Positions 8,239 through 17,349 of a stretch of 57,507 nt of DNA are shown here, piece by piece. This stretch comes from a virus, in the IMG/VR virus record IMGVR_UViG_3300045944_000157, positions 1-57,507 of that record. One strand, written 5' to 3'. The translations under genes and the position numbers were made by a program. Position 1 is the first letter of the stretch. Every line of letters starts with the position of its first letter. The notes under the pieces were generated by a model that saw only the letters and a program-made list of their open reading frames with translations, ran no database searches and was not told where the DNA came from.

Positions 8239-9147
8239 TTACGCTCCCGGCGAGCCGTAAATCGCCAGCGGATCGCTCCAGCCGAAGCTGTAGCGTTCGC
8301 GGCTCTTGTAACGGTAGTTCCCGGTATCGAAGTCGGTATCCATGCCGGTCTTCAGTGGCGCTCTGACGAAGTGCTTGAGGCCGTTCGGGATATCGGTGGT
8401 CAGGAACCATGCGTCCGGATCGGTCAGGTAATGCATGACGCCGTAGCCTTCGGGAATGGCCCCGTTGGACTTCAGCGCGTTGACATCATTGTCTGCCGTG
8501 CCGGGACGCTGCTCCGTCTGCAACAGACGGGTGGCGACGAACTGGTTGCCGGGAGCGATGATCAGCTTCCTTGGCCTTGCGGCGATGAGAAGCCCACGTT
8601 CATCGGTCCATGCCGCGATGTCGATCACCGCATTTTCCAGTGCCGTCTCGTTGAGGTCCGTTGCGACCGCAGCGACATTCGAGTTGACGCCACCCGCAAC
8701 CAGCGGATGGTCGGGAGCCAGCAACGGCTTGCCATCACCACCCGTAAAGTTGGTGTTGAAGCCATTGTTGAGGGTAGCCGCAGCCTTGACCTGTTTGGTG
8801 TAGGCCATGGAGCGTGCCAGCGCCTTGGTGTAGCGGGCCGAAAGCTGGTCATAGAGGTTGTCCTCAATGGCCTCCTCGGTGATCGCAAATCCCATGGCGA
8901 TGGTTTCGTGGGTGTAGCGGGCGGTCCATGCTTCCTGCGCATTGTCATACGCAATGGCGGCACCTTCCATCTTCACCGGAGCAGTTCCGAAACCGGAGAG
9001 TTTCTGCTCTTCCTCAAACGAGCGGTCACTGTTTTCGGTCGTGTAGACCATGGTGTGCTCGTTCTCGTACTTCGCGTACTCCAGCCCAAACAGTTTGTTC
9101 AGACCGGGCAGCAACTCTTTGAAGAGTTGAGCGCGAGTGATAGCCAT
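8239..9147 (-). CDS. major capsid protein
   Basis: 302 residues. Typical order for a HK97-like or Mu gpT-like capsid: a helical N-terminus (AQLFKELLPGLNKLFG), an acidic helix with RSFEEEQKLSGFGTAP, an ARYTHETIAMGFAITEEAIED line, then A-domain strands (RPRKLIIAPGNQFVATRLL) and a C-terminal RERYSFGWSDP line, which is a strong capsid hallmark. It is the only gene here with this signature. It follows a head-protein gene and is followed by a hairpin terminator. The ribosome-binding site AAAGGAG lies upstream of the ATG. Confidence 0.85.
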   Translation of the reverse strand: MAITRAQLFKELLPGLNKLFGLEYAKYENEHTMVYTTENSDRSFEEEQKLSGFGTAPVKMEGAAIAYDNAQEAWTARYTHETIAMGFAITEEAIEDNLYDQLSARYTKALARSMAYTKQVKAAATLNNGFNTNFTGGDGKPLLAPDHPLVAGGVNSNVAAVATDLNETALENAVIDIAAWTDERGLLIAARPRKLIIAPGNQFVATRLLQTEQRPGTADNDVNALKSNGAIPEGYGVMHYLTDPDAWFLTTDIPNGLKHFVRAPLKTGMDTDFDTGNYRYKSRERYSFGWSDPLAIYGSPGA

Positions 9148-9162
9148 TTCTCAACTCCTTTC

Positions 9163-9735
9163 TTAAGCTGCCGGGTCACGGTTGAGGTGCGTGTTCAGAC
9201 GGACAATGCAGTCCGTGAACGCATCACCCACCGCACTGCCGGGGCGACGGACAAAATCCACGATCCTGACGGGGAAGGTGGCGGTGGCGGCAATACCAGC
9301 GGTCGCCAAAGCAACAGCCGATCTGCCGGTGGTCAGTGAGCCTGCGGTCTGGACAAGGTTGGCGTTCAGACCCAGTTGCGCCTGCGTCACGGGACCGTTG
9401 GCCTGTATCTCAAACAGGAGATCAGGGTCGTCATAGACGTAAGCCCATGCGGAGGAGTTGGGTTTGATGACCGTACCAGCGGTCCAGAAGTTCCGATGGA
9501 ACAGACCCATCGACGTGTCTTCGTACTCGCAGCCCCAGAAGACACCGACCGGCTTGGTGCCGGTAGTGGCTGTTTCTTTTTCAATAAAGCCAGCGACCAG
9601 TTTGACGAGATCGCCACAGAAGATCGACGTGGCGTAGCCGCCGCTGATCTTCATCAGACGATCTCCGTGTGACATGTACTGACCGCCCTGCATATTGACG
9701 GGCCGCAAGCCATAGGGAGCGGCAACTGCTGCCAT
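9163..9735 (-). CDS. putative capsid-associated structural protein
   Basis: 190 residues. An Ala-rich opening with YGLRPVNMQGG and a GGYATSIFCGDLVKLV strand are common in phage capsid-proximal proteins. A FWGCEYEDTS line, a WAYVYDDPDLLFEIQANGP line and a C-terminal beta domain follow. It lies between the scaffold-side genes and the major capsid gene. A decoration or capsid-stabilising role is inferred. Confidence 0.65.
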   Translation of the reverse strand: MAAVAAPYGLRPVNMQGGQYMSHGDRLMKISGGYATSIFCGDLVKLVAGFIEKETATTGTKPVGVFWGCEYEDTSMGLFHRNFWTAGTVIKPNSSAWAYVYDDPDLLFEIQANGPVTQAQLGLNANLVQTAGSLTTGRSAVALATAGIAATATFPVRIVDFVRRPGSAVGDAFTDCIVRLNTHLNRDPAA

Positions 9736-9776
9736 CTCTTCTCTCCTATTGGTTTGTGGGGGAGGGTTAAGCGAGG

Positions 9777-10256
9777 TTACTCGCCAGAGCCGAATGTGGT
9801 GCGCGACTTGCGCTCCGGTCTAAGGAGCGGCATGCGCGGGTCATTTTCGCGGAGATAGTTGTTATCTACCGAGGACATCTGGTCTGCGGCGCGCTTCTCG
9901 TAATATTTCGTACGGGCGGTCACATTCTCGACGGCTGTCTTGCAAAGCAGCAATCCTCCAACCTCCACCCCATCGGGGAAGCGGCTGTCCCTGTCGGACA
10001 TGATCTGGAGTTCAGGATGGTCCGCTGCCTTGACCGGCTCCCATCCTTCCCTGATGCGGGACGACACGTTCTTGTTGTCCGGTGTCCCGAAGCTGCTGGT
10101 TCTGATCCAGCGGAATGCGTAGCCGGGTTGCGGCAACGGTACAGGAAGCAGTGACGACGGCTTCCAAGATTGCTCTCTCTTCTCTGCCTCACGGGTTTCT
10201 TTGTCTCTAAGTGTGCGTGAAGCTTCGGCCATCTCTCTGATCCTGTTCTGCGACAA
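9777..10256 (-). CDS. hypothetical protein in head module
   Basis: 159 residues, strongly charged. It has a coiled-coil-like N-terminus (RDKETREAEKREQ) and a central FRWIRTSSFGTPDNKNVSSR segment. A GVEVGGLLLCKTAVENVTAR line and a C-terminus of PERKSRTTFGSGE follow. It overlaps the end of the scaffold-like gene by 50 nt. A pre-capsid assembly role is possible given its position. Confidence 0.6.
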   Translation of the reverse strand: MSQNRIREMAEASRTLRDKETREAEKREQSWKPSSLLPVPLPQPGYAFRWIRTSSFGTPDNKNVSSRIREGWEPVKAADHPELQIMSDRDSRFPDGVEVGGLLLCKTAVENVTARTKYYEKRAADQMSSVDNNYLRENDPRMPLLRPERKSRTTFGSGE

Positions 10257-11256
10257 GCTGTTGTGCGTATTGCTCGACGGTCAATCCAAGTCTGCGAGCA
10301 AGACGGGCTTGGCTCTCCGTGATCTGTACTCTGCGCGGAGCGCCGTTTCCGGTGCGCGACACCGCTCCCACCGGGGGAGACGATCTGCGTTCCGGCAGTC
10401 CACCGTTGGAACGGTTTGAGCGGAAGCGATCCGGAAAGCGCCGCCGCATCTCCTCGTTCAGCTTGGTGTAATATTCCGGCTGATCGGGCATGATGCCGTC
10501 CCGCTCAACCAGTTGCTTGTGATAGCCAAGCGCGTAGCCGGTCATCGCATCATCGCGACCGAACCACGTATTCTTCTCTGCCCATTTCACCGCCGCCGGG
10601 TCTGGTTGTGGCTGCTGCGGCTCCGGTGCCGGACGATTGAAGATGCTCTCGTCTTCCTTGCGAAGCTGCATCGGCTGCTGTGCCGCAGCGCGTTCCATCT
10701 TGGCGATGGCCGAAGCAATGGCTTCCTGCGCCACCACCATGCCATTGGCGTCACCGGCATCGTGGGCTTCGCGATAGGCGACCTTGGCCTGTTCCAGCAT
10801 CGACTGAAGACGCCCGCGATGCTCGCCCATCAGGACTTTCTCACCCTGATGGATGAAGTCCTTCATGGCGTTGTTTTCTTGCATCAGCCGTCTGGCAAGG
10901 TTGACGGCTTCCTGATTTTCGCGAGCGATCTCGTCGGCGCGGCGACGCTCCGCATGGATGCGGGCGGTCATCTGGGTGATACGCTTCTGGGCACCCTTGG
11001 CGTAGCCGCGAACCTCGTCCTCACCGGGAATGTCCGGTTCACCGTCGCGACTGTCGTCGGCTACCCACTTACCCTTGTCTTCCTCCGGTGCATCGTCGCC
11101 AATCTCGACTTCGATATCCGGACCTCTGTCCCTGCCCGGTTTGTCCGGGCGAACCAGTTCAGTCGGTTCCGGTGGCGTCCACTTCTCATCGTCTTCTTCG
11201 AAGTCGCCCTCTTCGATGAAGTCGTTATCCGTCAATGAGTTCTTCGGCATCACCAT
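10207..11256 (-). CDS. scaffolding-like protein
   Basis: 349 residues, very acidic at the N-terminus (DNDFIEEGDFEEDDEKW) and then helical (residues ~80-190) with Ala/Gln/Glu-rich coiled-coil character, and basic near the C-terminus. An acidic, coiled-coil protein between portal and capsid genes is the usual profile of a scaffolding protein. The C-terminus contains a VEQYAQQLVAEQD helix. Identification rests on composition and position, not on a sequence signature. Confidence 0.65.
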   Translation of the reverse strand: MVMPKNSLTDNDFIEEGDFEEDDEKWTPPEPTELVRPDKPGRDRGPDIEVEIGDDAPEEDKGKWVADDSRDGEPDIPGEDEVRGYAKGAQKRITQMTARIHAERRRADEIARENQEAVNLARRLMQENNAMKDFIHQGEKVLMGEHRGRLQSMLEQAKVAYREAHDAGDANGMVVAQEAIASAIAKMERAAAQQPMQLRKEDESIFNRPAPEPQQPQPDPAAVKWAEKNTWFGRDDAMTGYALGYHKQLVERDGIMPDQPEYYTKLNEEMRRRFPDRFRSNRSNGGLPERRSSPPVGAVSRTGNGAPRRVQITESQARLARRLGLTVEQYAQQLVAEQDQRDGRSFTHT

Positions 11257-11615
11257 GCCCTTTCAACCTTGCGCGGATCATCCACGACCGCTTCCACGGT
11301 ATCGTCGTTGATGAGCCGGAATTCCTGATCCTCGACTTTCAGTCGGGTGCCGGAATAGGAACGGAAGATCACCCAGTCGCCAATCTTGCACCACGGGCCG
11401 TTGGGGAACTTCTTCTCGTCCTGATAGGCATCCTCTCCCATGGAGACGACATAGCCGAAGATCGATGCGACCTCTTCCATTCTGCGCAGTTCATCCGGTC
11501 GTATGATGCCGCCTGCGGTTTTCTCCTCGACAGAAGGGATCGCGACGAGGAGTTTGTATCCTTTCGGGTCCGGAATGACCGAACCTTCAACATCCTTGAT
11601 TTGCGTGGAGTACAC
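11250..11615 (-). CDS. GroES-like co-chaperonin
   Basis: 121 residues from a GTG at 11615 preceded by GAGGTG. It has the Cpn10 order: DPKGYKLLVAIPSVEEKTAGG, then a mobile-loop-like GGIIRPDELRR, then GDWVIFRSYSGTRLKVEDQ and a C-terminal EFRLINDDTVEAVV. These match the conserved GDxVxFxxxxGxxxxxxxxxxxLxExDIxAV pattern of GroES, with divergence. It probably modifies the host GroEL chamber to fold capsid protein. It sits just before the head-morphogenesis genes, which fits. Confidence 0.8.
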   Translation of the reverse strand: MYSTQIKDVEGSVIPDPKGYKLLVAIPSVEEKTAGGIIRPDELRRMEEVASIFGYVVSMGEDAYQDEKKFPNGPWCKIGDWVIFRSYSGTRLKVEDQEFRLINDDTVEAVVDDPRKVERAW

Positions 11616-11633
11616 GGTTCACCTCAAAAGAAA

Positions 11634-11666
11634 CCCCGCGCCGGTCTTTCGGAACCGGGCGGGGCG
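11634..11666 (-). terminator. intrinsic terminator before the GroES-like gene
   Basis: On the minus strand a GC-rich stem (11-bp with one bulge, CCCCGCxCCGGT type) is followed by TTTCTTTT. It lies between the stop of the small gene after the portal and the GroES-like start, so it separates packaging/portal transcription from capsid genes. The U tract overlaps the GroES-like ribosome-binding site. Confidence 0.65.
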
Positions 11667-11739
11667 AAGAAGGAGAAACTTAAGGCACCGGGCTAAGGTG
11701 CCACTCTAAAATACGGCACCCCTTGTCAGAGCGTCAACC

Positions 11740-11922
11740 TCACTGGTCCTCATCGTCCTCTGAGAATGCTTTCCTGACGATCTCCTTGACGATCATGAAG
11801 GTTCCCAGCATGGCGATCTGCTCCCGGTAGGTGGTGTAATCGGGGCAACTTCCATTGAGGATGTTGTGTTCGACCGTCGCCATCTCACGGTCGATCATGG
11901 CAAGTATCCGCTCCAGCATCAT
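11740..11922 (-). CDS. hypothetical small protein after portal
   Basis: 60 residues, fully helical in appearance (MLERILAMIDREMATVEHN, IVKEIVRKAFSEDDEDQ). Overlaps the portal stop by 4 nt. No family recognised; position suggests a virion-assembly partner of the portal. Confidence 0.6.
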   Translation of the reverse strand: MMLERILAMIDREMATVEHNILNGSCPDYTTYREQIAMLGTFMIVKEIVRKAFSEDDEDQ

Positions 11923-14495
11923 TTGCCGTTCGCCTTCGGTCTGGCCGCTGCCTTCATCCGGGCCTGCCGCTCCTGACTTTCGCGGTCAAGCTGCCGCTGA
12001 TGATCCTCGCGGTCGCGCTCCTCCATTTTGTCGGCATGCTCCTGCCCCATCCTCTGCGCTTCCTGCACCGTGGTCGCGATGCTTTCGGAGATTTCCTTGC
12101 CAAGCCTGATGCCCTCTTGGCGCTCCTTGCTTTCCAAGTCCTGACCGAAGGTGACAAGGCTGGCCCCGACTTCCATACCTTTCATGCGCTCTTGGCTTTG
12201 CAGCTTGGCGTAGTCGAGTTGCTCTTCCTTGGCTTCCTTGGCGGCATCGACCACCATATCCACCGCGTCCTTCTTCTCCTTGTGTTCCTGCGCCTTCTCC
12301 TTGACCGCGACTTCCCTCTCGCGCAACTGGAACACAGGATCGGCAGCAATCTGTTCCGCCTGCTTCTGCTTTGCCTGCTGCTCGTGAAGTTCGCGCAGCC
12401 GCACCGAAGCGTCCGCCAAGGCTCGCGAAAGCATGCCCTCCACTTCGGGCGGCTGCTGTTCCCCCAGCGGGGGAAGCTGAACGCCCATGATCTGCTGTAT
12501 CTCACCGTGGTACTGGTGAGCCAGATGTTCGGACAGATGGGCTTCCATTGCACCTTGCATTTTTGCCGCAGAGGGTGACGCCTTCAGCATTTCCAGTATC
12601 TTGGGATCGGTGAGGAGGCTGAGATGGACCTGAATATGCGCGGTGTGATCCTGATCAGGGAACACCTTGGTCGGCTGACTGGTCAGCATCGCCATATTTT
12701 CCTGCACCGGGTCCATGCGTGGCGGCGGCGTATCCATGGGCAGAATGCGCTCATCGTTCTTGACGCCTATGGCCTGCAATCCCGCCCGATGAAGTTCCTT
12801 CATGTTGTAAAGTTCAGGGTTCATTGCCGCCAGTTGCTGGACAGCCTGCGCCTGCATGATGCGGTGCGCCTGCGTTGAGGCATTGGGATCGGATACCGGG
12901 ACAACATCCACGGTCTTGCCGTCGAAATCCTGACGCCGGTTGAAGGCACCGCTCTCATCCCACGCATACTTTTCGTCCATGTAGTCAAAGATCGACTTGG
13001 CGATGAGGCCGAATTCTCTACGTAGGGAAGCATGAAGACGGGCATGCACGGCAGTCATCACCTTCATCGACCGTTCAAGAAGCGCCAATGTGGTGCCGAC
13101 AGGGGCGCTCATGGTCTGCGCGGTGATCTCGGTGTCGGCAATCGAACCCACCCGCCTGCCTTCCTCGACAAGCATTTGCAGGAGATTGGCCAGCACCGCT
13201 GACGGTTCCTTGTACGGCATCGGGAACAGGTTCTGTTGAATGGTCCCGGCAGGGACATCCACGTCCCGCCACTCACCGGGGGCGATAGGGGTGTCGTCGC
13301 CCTTGGTTCGTAAGCCCCTTGTCTTCAACCCACCGGGGAGGTTGGACAAGGTTCCGGCGTCAATCAATTGCCTCAAGATGGACGTGGATGCCTTGGCGAT
13401 TGACCCAAGCAAATGGATCAACCCGATGCCGTAGAAACCCAGTGCAGGCATGTACTGGTAGTGAACGAAATACTGTTCGGCCACGCGCTGGTCGTCCATT
13501 TCGTTCCAGTTGCGGTAGACCGACAGAACCTTCCGGCTCTGTTTTTCAATTGTGATGATGTACGGGTCGGCAATCTCGTCCGGATCGGCAAGCACGCCGG
13601 GGAGATTGTAATAAGCATGGATTTCCCACAGTACATGGCGGTTATCCACCTGTGTCGCTGGTTCGATGCCGGTGATCTCGTTTTCTTTTTCCTTGCCCTC
13701 CGGCGGCGTTTCGACCGCTGGCTTCTCCAGCTTGACCTTCCGGTAGAAGCCTGCCCGCATCAGCTTCTTCACCTGATTGGGTGATCTGTGCATGACATGC
13801 GTGTAGCGTTCGGAATTCTCCAGATCGGAGCATCCGTAATCCACGATGAAGTCCTCTGCCGGAACCATGCAGGCGGAAGGCCGCTTCTTCAGCGGGTCGT
13901 AGTAGACCTTCTTGAACACCGAGCCTGCGAGAGGGAGACGAAACAGCAGTTGCTCCGTCTCGTTCCGATATTCCTTCATGTTCTCCGTTAGCTGGTAGTT
14001 CATCTCCTCCTTGACCCGCTTGGAGGTGGCGATCTTCTCCGGGCTTTCGTCGCCGTAGATTTTGGTCAGCACCGGCCCGTTGGCCGGGAAGATTTCGGTG
14101 ATGGCGTTCGACTGGAACCTGACGACCGCTTCCGTCATCACCGGATGATAGACGCCACTTGATCCCTTGAAGGGTTCGTTGCGGTCCTCGCCCTTGAAGC
14201 CGAGATAGTCGAGGCCGGAGGTATAGGTGTCGATCCAGTCGGCGCGGCTCATGTCGTCCGCCTCAACCAGTTCGAACAGATCGGAAGCGATGGTTTCGAG
14301 GTCTTCCTCCTCAAGGAAGTCAGCCAGATTGGCGCGATGCTCCGAACCCTGACCGGGCTGCGGCTCCTCCATCGGCATGTCCTGCGGACGATCCGCCACG
14401 TTGTCCGGCACCACATCGACATCAATCGGCGGTGCCGCCCCGTTCATCAGCGGCATCTCGTCATGCAAGGGGATCATGGCAGGGGCGATGGCCAT
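11919..14495 (-). CDS. portal protein
   Basis: 858 residues. After an acidic Pro-rich leader the body begins near residue 65 (EEDLETIASDLFELVEADD, then DWIDTYTSGLDYLGFKG), the P22-like portal opening. It continues with a GVYHPVMTEAVVRFQSNAI line, PLAGSVFKKVYYDP, and a VPAEDFIVDYGCSDLE line, all standard portal landmarks. A long charged coiled-coil tail (about residues 690-858, EREVAVKEKAQEHKEKK) extends the barrel-like C-terminus. It forms the dodecameric DNA-entry ring. Directly downstream of the terminase large subunit. Confidence 0.88.
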   Translation of the reverse strand: MAIAPAMIPLHDEMPLMNGAAPPIDVDVVPDNVADRPQDMPMEEPQPGQGSEHRANLADFLEEEDLETIASDLFELVEADDMSRADWIDTYTSGLDYLGFKGEDRNEPFKGSSGVYHPVMTEAVVRFQSNAITEIFPANGPVLTKIYGDESPEKIATSKRVKEEMNYQLTENMKEYRNETEQLLFRLPLAGSVFKKVYYDPLKKRPSACMVPAEDFIVDYGCSDLENSERYTHVMHRSPNQVKKLMRAGFYRKVKLEKPAVETPPEGKEKENEITGIEPATQVDNRHVLWEIHAYYNLPGVLADPDEIADPYIITIEKQSRKVLSVYRNWNEMDDQRVAEQYFVHYQYMPALGFYGIGLIHLLGSIAKASTSILRQLIDAGTLSNLPGGLKTRGLRTKGDDTPIAPGEWRDVDVPAGTIQQNLFPMPYKEPSAVLANLLQMLVEEGRRVGSIADTEITAQTMSAPVGTTLALLERSMKVMTAVHARLHASLRREFGLIAKSIFDYMDEKYAWDESGAFNRRQDFDGKTVDVVPVSDPNASTQAHRIMQAQAVQQLAAMNPELYNMKELHRAGLQAIGVKNDERILPMDTPPPRMDPVQENMAMLTSQPTKVFPDQDHTAHIQVHLSLLTDPKILEMLKASPSAAKMQGAMEAHLSEHLAHQYHGEIQQIMGVQLPPLGEQQPPEVEGMLSRALADASVRLRELHEQQAKQKQAEQIAADPVFQLREREVAVKEKAQEHKEKKDAVDMVVDAAKEAKEEQLDYAKLQSQERMKGMEVGASLVTFGQDLESKERQEGIRLGKEISESIATTVQEAQRMGQEHADKMEERDREDHQRQLDRESQERQARMKAAARPKANGK

Positions 14496-14619
14496 TGTGT
14501 TATATCCTCATCTGAGGTGGGCTGGTTGGTTGCAGCCTGCGTGTCACTGGCTCATGACCTTGGAGACACGTCGATTAACCGGAGGGCGGACGCGCCCCAA
14601 ATTGCCGCTGCAACCACCT

Positions 14620-16140
14620 CTAGTAATACTCCAGCTTTCTCACGTAGGTTTTTTTGAAGTCCTCATCGTCATCATTCATGGTGCCGATCCAGCCACCGAG
14701 ACGGAACCGCTGCATCGCCATGGTGACGGTATCGACGTAATCGTCATGCTCTCCGGCGGGGAAGGCGGCACATTCCTCAATCACCTCCTGCGCCCACGAC
14801 TTCATCTTTGGCGCATAGACCATTTCGGATGCGAAAATATCGGTGACCGAGTTGACGCGGCTGATCTTGTCGTTGGGATTGCCGGTGCCGCCCCTACCCA
14901 CCACCACGTCCTGTATCGGGATGTTCATCATCCGCATCTCGTAGATCAGCGGATGTCCCGCTCCCCGCGCTTCGATCAGGCAGATGTCCGGCTCCCACTC
15001 CTCGTAGTGCTGCTTCGCTCTCCGCTTCAGTTCCGGAAACTCCCACTTGCCCCGGATCGCATCCAGCAGGATCAGCTTGCTCTTCCCGTCGTCTTCTTCG
15101 TCTGAGAAAACGCCCCAAGTAGTACAGGCTGAATAGTCGGCTCTGGTCGTGTTTGAGAAGGCGGTGTCCCAAGATTGGATAATGGTGTCGCATTTCGGTG
15201 GCTTCGGCTTGTCCCAGTTCTGCCAGTAGTCGCGCTTGATCAGCGCCCCCTCTTCCGAGATCGGGTTCTGCTGGTACTGGGCGTTCCATTTGGACAGCGG
15301 GATCGACGCCTTGGTGCGGAGCAGTTCCTCCAGCGACCAGTATTCCGGCCAGATCGGTTTGCCGGAAGGCAGGATGGCGGGTAGCTGGACGATCTCCCAC
15401 TGATCGGAGTGCTCGTCGGCCATCTGTTTCTTCAGAAGCTGTCCTGTAAGATCGCGGAGCGACCACCGTGTCATGACCACGATGATCGCTCCACCCGGCT
15501 GAAGGCGTTGGCGGGGGCCACCTTCATACCAAGACATCACCCTGTCGTAGACTTCAGGGTTGCTCTCACCGATTACGGCATCCTGCTCCGACAGCGGATC
15601 GTCTATGATAAAAAGGTCTGAGCCCTTACCGGCTACTGCACCCCCAGTTCCGATTGCAAAGTATTCGCCACCCTTGTTGGTGGACCAGCGGCCAGCCGCC
15701 TTGTTGTCCGGTGACAGGCTGACACTGGGAAATAATGCCTGAAAATCATCCCTATCGATGAGTGCCCTCACCTTTCTGCCGAAGCCGACCGCCAACTCTG
15801 CCGTGTGGGACGACTGGATGACCCTCTTGTTGGGGAAGCGGCCAAGGAAGAAGGCCGGTAGGTAGACGGAAGCGAACTCGCTCTTGGTGTGCCGGGGCGG
15901 CATGTTGATGATGATCCGCTTCTTGCGACCGGCGATCACGTCATCGAACAGTTCAGAGATAATGCGGTGGTGTGACCCCTCAACGAAGTCAGGCCACATG
16001 GTTTTGACGAACGGCAGGAAATGGGTCCGCGCATTCAGCTTGGCGCGGGTGCGGGTCAGTTCGTCCAGTAAGTCGAGGACTTCCTTCTGCTTGTCGAGCG
16101 GAAGCCCGCTGACCCGAAGCAGCAACTCGTCATAGTTCAT
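14620..16140 (-). CDS. terL: terminase large subunit
   Basis: 506 residues. The ATPase half has a variant Walker A (MPPRHTKSE, near residues 80-88) and Walker B (LFIIDDP, near 176-182). The nuclease half begins near residue 318 with an IQSWDTAFS segment (catalytic Asp near 325), followed by an ARGAGHPLIYEM line and a terminal EHDDYVDTV acidic site. It is the packaging motor that cuts and translocates DNA into the prohead. The start is separated from the upstream gene by a terminator-like hairpin, so it probably has its own transcriptional control. The terminase small subunit candidate lies 6 kb away. Confidence 0.92.
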   Translation of the reverse strand: MNYDELLLRVSGLPLDKQKEVLDLLDELTRTRAKLNARTHFLPFVKTMWPDFVEGSHHRIISELFDDVIAGRKKRIIINMPPRHTKSEFASVYLPAFFLGRFPNKRVIQSSHTAELAVGFGRKVRALIDRDDFQALFPSVSLSPDNKAAGRWSTNKGGEYFAIGTGGAVAGKGSDLFIIDDPLSEQDAVIGESNPEVYDRVMSWYEGGPRQRLQPGGAIIVVMTRWSLRDLTGQLLKKQMADEHSDQWEIVQLPAILPSGKPIWPEYWSLEELLRTKASIPLSKWNAQYQQNPISEEGALIKRDYWQNWDKPKPPKCDTIIQSWDTAFSNTTRADYSACTTWGVFSDEEDDGKSKLILLDAIRGKWEFPELKRRAKQHYEEWEPDICLIEARGAGHPLIYEMRMMNIPIQDVVVGRGGTGNPNDKISRVNSVTDIFASEMVYAPKMKSWAQEVIEECAAFPAGEHDDYVDTVTMAMQRFRLGGWIGTMNDDDEDFKKTYVRKLEYY

Positions 16141-16148
16141 GAAATGAA

Positions 16149-16170
16149 AAGGGCCGCATGAGCGGCCCTT
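16149..16170 (-). terminator. terminator upstream of terL
   Basis: Perfect 9-bp stem (16149-16157 with 16162-16170), 4-nt loop, followed on the minus strand by TTTTCATTTC. It lies 9 nt from the terminase start. Transcription from the upstream genes may be attenuated here. Confidence 0.65.
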
Positions 16171-16235
16171 CCATAGGGACGTAGGGGTTTATGGTACGCC
16201 TACAGGGTACAGCCCCTTGACGGGGATGGGAAGTG

Positions 16236-16580
16236 CTAGACGTTCTCGACGTTGGCGTCCTCTTTTTCGATGACCTCCTTGGTCATCGGTTCGCCTTGGC
16301 TCACCTCGTCACCGGCACCGACATTCTGCTGCGGCTCGCGCTTGTCGATGAAGACATAGCCGGTGTTGGTGGGAATTTCCTCGTCGGTAAAACCAGCCTG
16401 TCTGTACTGGCGTTCGGCATTGCGCCGCTTCTGGAGTGCCGCAACATCCTCCTCGCCGTCATAGGTGCGGGAAATCTGAGCGCCTACATCGTAATATTCG
16501 GCATCTGCCGCTTCACGGGCTTCGTTCTCAGCCTGCATCTGTTCATCGACACTGCCGGGTCCGGCTCTGGTCGTGGCCAT
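16236..16580 (-). CDS. hypothetical acidic protein
   Basis: 114 residues, acidic, low in hydrophobic residues (EAREAADAEYYDVGAQ, EEDVAALQKRRNAERQ). It looks extended or coiled. No recognised family. Lies in the group before the terminase, next to two other small genes with acidic composition. A minor structural or assembly role is only a guess. Confidence 0.55.
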   Translation of the reverse strand: MATTRAGPGSVDEQMQAENEAREAADAEYYDVGAQISRTYDGEEDVAALQKRRNAERQYRQAGFTDEEIPTNTGYVFIDKREPQQNVGAGDEVSQGEPMTKEVIEKEDANVENV

Positions 16581-16865
16581 TTACTTTCCTTTCTTTCCAG
16601 ACTTCCCTTCGGAAGCCTTATCAACTGCGGAGACGCCCTCGGCATCGGCATCCTTCGGCTCGCCCTGATTGCCCTTACCCGGCTTGTCTTCGGGAGGGCC
16701 GCGACCCTCTTCCTCGCCGCCCTCGCCCTTCAGTGCGGCGGCGACCTTTGTCCATAAATCGGCATCGGTCAGCATGTTGCGGCTGTTGACTGTCGGGTTG
16801 GCGCTGGCATTGACGAAAAGCTGCGCGACACGCTTGCCAATCTCTTCATTCTGCGGGTTGGCCAT
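16581..16865 (-). CDS. hypothetical low-complexity protein
   Basis: 94 residues. The first ~45 residues look folded (MANPQNEEIGKRVAQLF), then a low-complexity tail rich in Gly, Glu, Lys and Pro. Overlaps the upstream IPT/TIG-like gene by 20 nt and abuts the next gene. No family recognised. Confidence 0.5.
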   Translation of the reverse strand: MANPQNEEIGKRVAQLFVNASANPTVNSRNMLTDADLWTKVAAALKGEGGEEEGRGPPEDKPGKGNQGEPKDADAEGVSAVDKASEGKSGKKGK

Positions 16866-17349
16866 TGGTTGGTTCCTCTTCGTTTTCAGGCAGGAAGGTG
16901 AAGGTCTTCTGGTCCGTCTGATAGCTGCCCTGCTGCACCCAGACCGGGAATGACCCTGCGACTTCGGCAGTCGATGGCTTGACGGTCGTCCTTAACTGGT
17001 CGCTGCTGATGAAGGTCGTTGGTTCAATACCGCCGTTGAAATAGATAATGCTCGTCTCGGTGAATTTGTTGCCATTGACGTTCATTTCCACATCGGCAGA
17101 ACCAATTCTGGCGCTCGACGGATTGATACTATTAAGCACCGGCTCCTCGCCCGGTTCCGGGTCGGGCGGCAGCGGTGGCTGCGGCGTGTAACCGGGGGGC
17201 CATGGCAGGCCATTCTGGAGATAGACGCGGCGCTGGTTGTTGGCCTTGATGATGTTGGCGACATTGGCCTCGCCATCAAAGGTCTGGGTGGTTTCGCCAA
17301 AGCGCGGGTCACCCGGCGTTATCGGCGGCATGCTCTCGTTCTCTGCCAT
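16846..17349 (-). CDS. IPT/TIG-domain protein
   Basis: 167 residues. A Pro-rich linker (PPLPPDPEPGEEPVLN) leads into a domain from about residue 72 with SINPSSARIGS, EMNVNGNKFTETSIIYFNGG and a terminal VWVQQG strand, the typical Ig-like IPT/TIG fold found in phage virion surface proteins. No signal peptide is seen, so it is probably a virion component. The adjacent gene also encodes an IPT/TIG-like protein. Confidence 0.65.
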   Translation of the reverse strand: MAENESMPPITPGDPRFGETTQTFDGEANVANIIKANNQRRVYLQNGLPWPPGYTPQPPLPPDPEPGEEPVLNSINPSSARIGSADVEMNVNGNKFTETSIIYFNGGIEPTTFISSDQLRTTVKPSTAEVAGSFPVWVQQGSYQTDQKTFTFLPENEEEPTNGQPAE

